Shown here: positions 33,230 to 37,842 of the stretch, piece after piece | Position numbering within the stretch: position 1 is the first letter of the stretch | Layout: each line of letters opens with the position of its first letter | Source: Sporolactobacillus inulinus | GTDB lineage: Bacteria > Bacillota > Bacilli > Bacillales > Sporolactobacillaceae | DNA: 37,842 nt | Assembly (NCBI RefSeq): GCF_006539285.1 | Contig: NZ_BJMS01000035.1 | Coordinates: 1-37,842 of the forward strand | Direction of reading: 5' to 3' | Program-made: the position numbers and the translations under genes | Notes under the pieces: generated by a model | What the model saw: only the letters and a program-made list of their open reading frames with translations | Database searches by the model: none | What the model was told of the DNA's origin: nothing

Positions 33230-33247
33230 AAACTAAATCACTATAAT
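33219..33247 (+). promoter_or_regulatory. Sigma-A promoter of niaP
   Basis: TTTACA (33219-33224), a 17-bp spacer, TATAAT (33242-33247). The leader of about 65 bases ends in AGGAGG before the ATG at 33320. Confidence 0.85.
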
Positions 33248-33319
33248 CAATTTTGATAACTTGGACAAATGCTCCGCTTTTCAGAGCTGCACTTATTCTA
33301 TAATCTATAGGAGGATCTT

Positions 33320-34525
33320 ATGTCACCTGTAAAACATATTTCAGAACGAAAATTGCTTGGCGTCGCCGGGCTTGCTTGGTTGTTTGATGCTATGGATGTC
33401 GGTATGTTATCCTTTATCATCGCCGCACTTGGCGCTGATTGGAAATTAGACGCTGCTCAGATGGGCTGGATTGGCAGTGTCAGCTCGATCGGTATGGCCG
33501 TCGGTGCGTTCATCTTCGGTTTAACTGCCGACCGAATCGGGAGAAAGAATGTCCTCATTTTAACCTTGCTCGTATTTTCGATCGGAGCCGGTCTCTCCGC
33601 ACTGGCAACCGGTTTGACGATCTTCCTCATTCTGCGCTTTATCATTGGAATGGGGCTTGGTGGTGAGCTCCCGGTTGCTTCAACGCTTGTTTCAGAAAGT
33701 GTTGCGACGGAAAAGCGCGGACGTACCGTTGTCTTACTCGAAAGCTTCTGGGCAGGCGGCTGGATCATCGCCGCACTGATTTCTTATTTTATCATTCCAT
33801 CATTCGGCTGGCGGATCGCACTACTGGTCGGTGCGCTTCCTGCGTTCTATGCCATTTACCTCAGATGGAACATTCATGACTCGGCTAATTATGTTGCCAA
33901 AACTGAAAAAGAAAAACCAACCGTCCTGCAAAATATCACCACGGTCTGGTCGAAAAAATATATGCGGCAAACCGTGATGCTCTGGATCCTTTGGTTCTGC
34001 GTTGTCTTCTCTTATTACGGCATGTTTCTCTGGCTCCCTAACGTTGTCTCCTTAAAAGGGTTCAGCATGGTTAAAAGCTTTGGCTATGTACTGATCATGA
34101 CGCTCGCGCAGCTGCCCGGTTATTTCACGGCAGCTTGGCTGATCGAAAAATGGGGCCGCAAATGGGTGCTGATTGTCTATCTGCTCGGAACCGCCGTCTT
34201 TGCTTATTTCTTCGGCTATGCCTCGACGCTTCCAATGGTCCTCACGTCCGGCATTCTGCTTTCGTTCTTTAATCTGGGAGCCTGGGGCGCGCTCTATGCC
34301 TACTCGCCGGAACAATATCCCGCTGTTGTGCGCGGAACCGGTACCGGCATGGCAGCAGCATTTGGACGGATTGGCGGTATTTTCGGACCGCTGCTCGTCG
34401 GCTACCTACTCGTACAAAAAGTATCGATCGGCGCAATCTTTACCATCTTCTGCATATCAATCATTATCGGCATCCTCGCCGTTCTGTTCCTCGGTCACGA
34501 GACGAAGAACAAAGAATTGGTTTAA
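33320..34525 (+). CDS. niaP: Niacin transporter, MFS family
   Basis: A 401-residue major facilitator protein, very close along its length to B. subtilis NiaP (YceI). Visible are the N-terminal SERKLLGVAGLAWLFDAMDVGM, the loop motif GLTADRIGRKNV, RFIIGMGLGGELPVASTLVSE, CVVFSYYGMFLWLPNVV, and the C-terminal YSPEQYPAVVRGTGTGMAAA region. Twelve membrane segments are predicted by eye. It imports nicotinate/nicotinamide for NAD synthesis. The NiaR-like operator upstream gives independent support. Single-gene unit with a strong terminator. Confidence 0.95.
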   Translation: MSPVKHISERKLLGVAGLAWLFDAMDVGMLSFIIAALGADWKLDAAQMGWIGSVSSIGMAVGAFIFGLTADRIGRKNVLILTLLVFSIGAGLSALATGLTIFLILRFIIGMGLGGELPVASTLVSESVATEKRGRTVVLLESFWAGGWIIAALISYFIIPSFGWRIALLVGALPAFYAIYLRWNIHDSANYVAKTEKEKPTVLQNITTVWSKKYMRQTVMLWILWFCVVFSYYGMFLWLPNVVSLKGFSMVKSFGYVLIMTLAQLPGYFTAAWLIEKWGRKWVLIVYLLGTAVFAYFFGYASTLPMVLTSGILLSFFNLGAWGALYAYSPEQYPAVVRGTGTGMAAAFGRIGGIFGPLLVGYLLVQKVSIGAIFTIFCISIIIGILAVLFLGHETKNKELV

Positions 34526-34542
34526 CAGTTACTGAACAAAAC

Positions 34543-34579
34543 AAAAAACAGACCCTCAAACTGAGCGGTCTGTTTTTTT
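34543..34579 (+). terminator. Terminator of niaP
   Basis: AAAAACAGACC-CTCA pairs with TGAG-C-GGTCTGTTTTT (left arm ends 34558, right arm starts 34562), followed by a run of T to 34579. Confidence 0.92.
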
Positions 34580-34625
34580 GTATATTGAAGTGCCTCAATC
34601 CCTATTTAACCACTACCAAACGATG

Positions 34626-34658
34626 CAAAAAATCTGTCGGCCTTTTTTACCGACAGAT
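34626..34658 (-). terminator. Terminator of the chromate-transporter genes
   Basis: The stem ATCTGTCGG/CCGACAGAT (34632-34640 with 34650-34658) is followed on the minus strand by TTTTTT. It lies about 40 bp beyond the stop of the second transporter gene. Confidence 0.85.
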
Positions 34659-34696
34659 CCGCAATCATCGATGCAAAATGTTAATCAATAATTCAT

Positions 34697-35227
34697 TTAT
34701 CCCATAAAAGCCGCGCCGATCAGCAGCGCACCAGCAATCACAAAAGCCGGATGAACACGAAAGCGCTCCATCAGTATAAAACTGACTGCCGCAATCAGAA
34801 TCATCGGCAGCCATCCGGAAGCCTGTGCAGAAGCTGCAAAAAAGTTGTAGGCCATCATACCGAGCATGACAACGATAATCGGTCGAATAAGTAAAGTCAG
34901 CCAATTCACCTTAGGAGAATCTTTAAACCGTTCAAGTATCCGCAAAAGAACAATCAAAAGAACCAACGACGGCGCAACTGTGGCAAATTCCGCCACTAAT
35001 GAACCCAAAACGCCTGCAACCTCATAGCCAATGTAACCAGCCATTTTTGTCGCAATCGGTCCCGGCAGTGTATTGCCGAAAGCAAGGACATTACTAAACT
35101 CGGTCACCGTCATCCAATGATAATGACCAACCACTTCATTTTCAATCAGCGGTATCGATGCTGGACCGCCGCCGTATCCAAGAATACCTGGAATGAAAAA
35201 AGCGAGAAACAACTGCCAAAAAATCAT
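34697..35227 (-). CDS. Chromate transporter, half-size subunit (YwrA type)
   Basis: A 176-residue single-domain CHR protein with five to six hydrophobic segments. The N-terminal signature reads FFIPGILGYGGGPASIPLIENEVV, then WMTVTEFSNVLAFGNTLPGPIATKMAGYIGYEVAG. It overlaps the other half by four bases (ATGA). Pairs of short CHR proteins work together, with opposite membrane orientation, to export chromate; other anion substrates are possible. Confidence 0.9.
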   Translation of the reverse strand: MIFWQLFLAFFIPGILGYGGGPASIPLIENEVVGHYHWMTVTEFSNVLAFGNTLPGPIATKMAGYIGYEVAGVLGSLVAEFATVAPSLVLLIVLLRILERFKDSPKVNWLTLLIRPIIVVMLGMMAYNFFAASAQASGWLPMILIAAVSFILMERFRVHPAFVIAGALLIGAAFMG

Positions 35228-35820
35228 TTGCTGTCACCCGCCTTTTTCGAAGGCTTGATCAGCACGATCAGCAAAGTGAGCGCAATCAGAATCGCCGGAT
35301 GGACATGCAGGACTTTCATCAATACAAAGCTTAAGCCAACCAGAATCAAGCTAATCGTCCAGCCCAGCCCTTTTTGGGCATTCTTCATAAATTTCCAAGT
35401 CAATTGTGCCATTAACACGCCGACAACCGGAAGTACGGCCTGCGTCATGCCGCGCACCCAGCGCTGGTCACTGAAACGCACAAGCACGCCGAGCAGCGCA
35501 ATCATAAGAACAACCGTTGGCAGGATCACTGCGGTTAATGCTGCGAGCAGTCCGGTGAGCCCTTTTACTTTCCAGCCGACATAACCGGCCAGCTTTGTGT
35601 TAATCGGTCCAGGCAATGCATTGGACAAGGCGACCAAATCACCGAATTCTTCAAGCGTCATCCATTGATATCGCTTTACAACCTCTGCTTCAATAAGCGG
35701 AATGCCCGACGGACCGCCACCAAAGCTGACAATACCGGAGCGAAAAAAGGCCACGAACAAATCCCAGTGAACGACTAGTGCCGATTTCTGTGCTGCTCGT
35801 TTTTTTGATTCTTGAGTCAT
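35224..35820 (-). CDS. Chromate transporter, half-size subunit (YwrB type)
   Basis: A 198-residue CHR-domain protein and partner of the 176-residue one. It has FRSGIVSFGGGPSGIPLIEAEVV, WMTLEEFGDLVALSNALPGPINTKLAGYVGWKVKG, and several hydrophobic segments, with a basic N-terminus (TQESKKRAAQKS). An AGGAG site precedes the ATG. With the YwrD-type gene upstream this reproduces the order of the B. subtilis ywr cluster. Confidence 0.9.
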   Translation of the reverse strand: MTQESKKRAAQKSALVVHWDLFVAFFRSGIVSFGGGPSGIPLIEAEVVKRYQWMTLEEFGDLVALSNALPGPINTKLAGYVGWKVKGLTGLLAALTAVILPTVVLMIALLGVLVRFSDQRWVRGMTQAVLPVVGVLMAQLTWKFMKNAQKGLGWTISLILVGLSFVLMKVLHVHPAILIALTLLIVLIKPSKKAGDSK

Positions 35821-35864
35821 TTAACCAAACTCCTAACTGCTTTCCCTGCTGTCTTAAGATGAAA

Positions 35865-37472
35865 TTACCAGGCTGCAACGACTCCGTCCGCACGCGATTC
35901 CGTACCACCTGCTAAAACACCGGTTTTTGGATCACGCCAGATGATTTGCCCGCGCCCAAATGAACCGGTGTCAAGGGCAACGCGAATGTCATGTCCGCGC
36001 CGAGCTAATGCCTGAGCAGCTGCATTGGGGAAACTCGGTTCAACCAAAACGGTCTTGTTTTCCAGCCACTGCCATCTTGGTGCATCAAGTGCCGCCTGTG
36101 GATGCAGGTGCTCGTCAATAAGCCGGCTAATCACTTGTAGATGGCCTTGCGGCTGCATGTATCCGCCCATCACGCCAAATGGACCGACCGGCTGACCGTT
36201 GCGCGACAGAAATCCCGGGATAATGGTATGATAGGTTTTCTTACCCGGTTTCAATGCATTCGCATCCTGAGGATCCAACGAAAAGGTATAGCCGCGGTTT
36301 TGCATCGCGATGCCTGTACCCGGGATCACAATTCCCGATCCGAAGCCCATAAAGTTACTTTGGATGAACGACACCATGTTACCGTCCTCATCCGCCGTGG
36401 CAAGATATACGGTTCCGCCTTTTGACAATCTGCCTGGCTCCGGCGCTATCGCCGATTGACCAATCAGACCTGCACGTTCTTTGGCGTATGTCTCGCTGAG
36501 TAGCTGCTGCGTCTCGCTTGTCATGTCGCTCGGGTCGGTAATGTATGCCTTGCCATCTGAAAAGGCGAGCTTTAGTGCTTCAATTTGTTTGTGATATGTA
36601 TCGATACCCGCTTCGCTTGTAAGCTCGAATTGCTTTAAAATATTTAGACCCAGCAACGCGACGAGCCCTTGACCATTTGGCGGTAACTCCCAGACTTCAT
36701 AGCCGCGATACGTGGTTGAAATTGGCTCGATCCACTGTACCTGATAGTTTTCCAAATCACTTTTACGAATGAATCCGCTATGTTTTCTCGAAAAGGCATC
36801 GATACGATCAGCCAGTTCCCCTTTATAAAAGGCATCGCTATGTGTCTCGGCAATAGCACGCAAGCTGTGGGCATGATCCGGCGCTTTCCAAAGTGTACCC
36901 GGTTCAGGAGGACGGCCATTCGGTGCAAAGGTTTGAAACCATGGGTCAAACATGGCGTCATGAAATTTCTCTTTATATTCATTAAACGCGCGCTTCCAGT
37001 TTAAGGCGACCACCGGTGAAACAGGGAACCCGCGTTCTGCATAATCAATGGCCGGCTGAAGGACTGCTGCCAGCGAGAGCTTGCCGAATTTTCTTGAACA
37101 CTCTGCCCATGCAGCAGGAGCACCGGGAACCATCACCGGGATGAGTCCATGCGCCGGCATATTCTGGTAGCCACGTGCCTGAACAGCGCTTATCGACATC
37201 GTCTGCGGCGCCGTTCCACTCGCATTCAATCCGTGCAGCTTCCCTTTTGTCCAGATTAAAGCAAACGCATCGCTGCCCAGTCCGTTAGACGTCGGTTCCA
37301 CGACCGTGAGGCACGCGGCTGTTGCGATGGCTGCATCGATCGCATTGCCGCCTTGTTTCAAGATGTCCAGCCCTGCCTGCGCAGCCAGTGGTTGCGCCGT
37401 TGCCACCATACCGCGTTTGGCAAAGATTGAGTTTCTCGGCAACGCATTTGGAGAAAAATGATAATCGACCAT
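35865..37472 (-). CDS. ywrD: Gamma-glutamyltransferase family protein (YwrD type)
   Basis: A 535-residue N-terminal-nucleophile hydrolase of the gamma-glutamyltranspeptidase family. MVATAQPLAAQAGLDILKQGGNAIDAAIA is near the start, then VVEPTSNGLGSDAF. The catalytic Thr should be Thr354 in KGGTVYLATADEDGNMVSFIQSNF in part, where autocleavage would give the small subunit. GTGIAMQNRG and the C-terminal glycine loop are present. No signal peptide, unlike secreted GGT, so it is predicted to be cytosolic. The natural substrate of YwrD-type proteins is not settled. It lies 44 bp upstream of the chromate transporter pair, in the same direction, and probably shares a transcript. Confidence 0.9.
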   Translation of the reverse strand: MVDYHFSPNALPRNSIFAKRGMVATAQPLAAQAGLDILKQGGNAIDAAIATAACLTVVEPTSNGLGSDAFALIWTKGKLHGLNASGTAPQTMSISAVQARGYQNMPAHGLIPVMVPGAPAAWAECSRKFGKLSLAAVLQPAIDYAERGFPVSPVVALNWKRAFNEYKEKFHDAMFDPWFQTFAPNGRPPEPGTLWKAPDHAHSLRAIAETHSDAFYKGELADRIDAFSRKHSGFIRKSDLENYQVQWIEPISTTYRGYEVWELPPNGQGLVALLGLNILKQFELTSEAGIDTYHKQIEALKLAFSDGKAYITDPSDMTSETQQLLSETYAKERAGLIGQSAIAPEPGRLSKGGTVYLATADEDGNMVSFIQSNFMGFGSGIVIPGTGIAMQNRGYTFSLDPQDANALKPGKKTYHTIIPGFLSRNGQPVGPFGVMGGYMQPQGHLQVISRLIDEHLHPQAALDAPRWQWLENKTVLVEPSFPNAAAQALARRGHDIRVALDTGSFGRGQIIWRDPKTGVLAGGTESRADGVVAAW

Positions 37473-37619
37473 TGAAGCGGCCCCTTCCCTAGAGTCTGTG
37501 CCTTTATTTTACTCCAGTGAGGCGAGCCCTGTATATGAGGAAAAGGTTAATTTTCAACTTTCATGCATCCATTCGTCTGCTTCTGTATACTTTGACCAAT
37601 GCTCAATTAACCCATGATT

Positions 37620-37808
37620 TCACATGATCTTACTCCGTCTGCAGCTGCAGCACAAAAAACAGACGATTTTGTTCCAAGTTTTCAGCATCTTCTCGACAAG
37701 GCTCGGCTCATAGAGCGTTGCCGCCCTCCCTTGATTCAGCGCCGCGACTTCCTTCGTATCCCCATCGATGCCCATAACGGTATCCCCAATTTCAGGTTTC
37801 TTATAGTA
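37620..37808 (-). pseudogene. Short open fragment, possible gene remnant
   Basis: Between a TAA at 37809-37811 and a TGA at 37620-37622 a 62-codon frame reads in part PEIGDTVMGIDGDTKEVAAL and GRAATLYEPSLVEKML, then turns into a Cys-rich tail (CFLCCSCRR). The first part looks protein-like (a sugar-binding-protein-like GIDGD..E..AL..G..AATLY pattern), while the tail does not. This is probably a decayed fragment. Nothing else was found in 37473-37842. Confidence 0.25.
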
Positions 37809-37842
37809 TTAGAAAAACTAGGCAAAAAGCGCCCGGTCCTTA

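Overview
The window reads as a stretch of chromosome from a low-to-mid GC, Gram-positive, endospore-type Firmicute (Bacillales). The evidence is the gene content: RocB, NfrA, Mn-type SodA, DHH-type PpaC, NiaP, YwrD with the paired YwrA/YwrB-type chromate transporters, and a NupNOPQ-type BMP transporter. AGGAGG ribosome sites, lipobox lipoproteins, TTG/GTG starts and S-box and purine riboswitches agree with this. The DUF711-ACT pair points to a lineage near lactic or facultatively anaerobic Bacillales (Sporolactobacillaceae would fit), but the sequence alone does not settle the genus. There are no phage genes, no complete insertion sequence, no CRISPR array and no rRNA.

Layout. 0.2-7.6 kb is an amino-acid catabolic locus. 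It holds a class III aminotransferase divergent from a LysR regulator, and an operon of a guanidine-modifying hydrolase (arginine-deiminase fold), RocB, and a polar amino acid ABC transporter. Together these could take arginine to citrulline, ornithine and glutamate semialdehyde without arginase. 7.8-9.4 kb is an amidohydrolase (purine-type deaminase) behind a purine riboswitch whose P1 stem shares a strand with a perfect terminator, so binding should switch the gene on. 9.5-13.2 kb carries sodA, a DUF1450 protein, a 6-phosphogluconolactonase-type propeller protein, an HExxH membrane protein and NfrA. 13.3-13.9 kb is gene-free and made of degenerate repeats.

14.0-17.5 kb has ppaC, gldA, psiE and a small XRE regulator with a membrane partner. 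17.7-20.5 kb is metQ-metN-metI under a consensus promoter and an S-box riboswitch. 20.5-24.1 kb has galE and an exopolyphosphatase/PPK2 pair. 24.4-27.0 kb has DUF711 and ACT proteins, a tRNA-Gly(CCC) with its own promoter and terminator, and a histidine phosphatase. 27.2-31.9 kb is the nucleoside transporter operon nupN-O-P-Q. 32.3-37.5 kb has a Lin0512-family protein, a MazG-like pyrophosphohydrolase, niaP with a NiaR-like operator on its -35 element, the paired half-size chromate transporters and a YwrD-type gamma-glutamyltransferase.

Most genes are housekeeping or nutrient-uptake functions. The best candidates for something new are the hybrid arginine route, the ON-type purine riboswitch with an atypical P3/P1 junction, the 30-bp tandem duplication in the aminotransferase/LysR control region, and several conserved but uncharacterised gene pairs.
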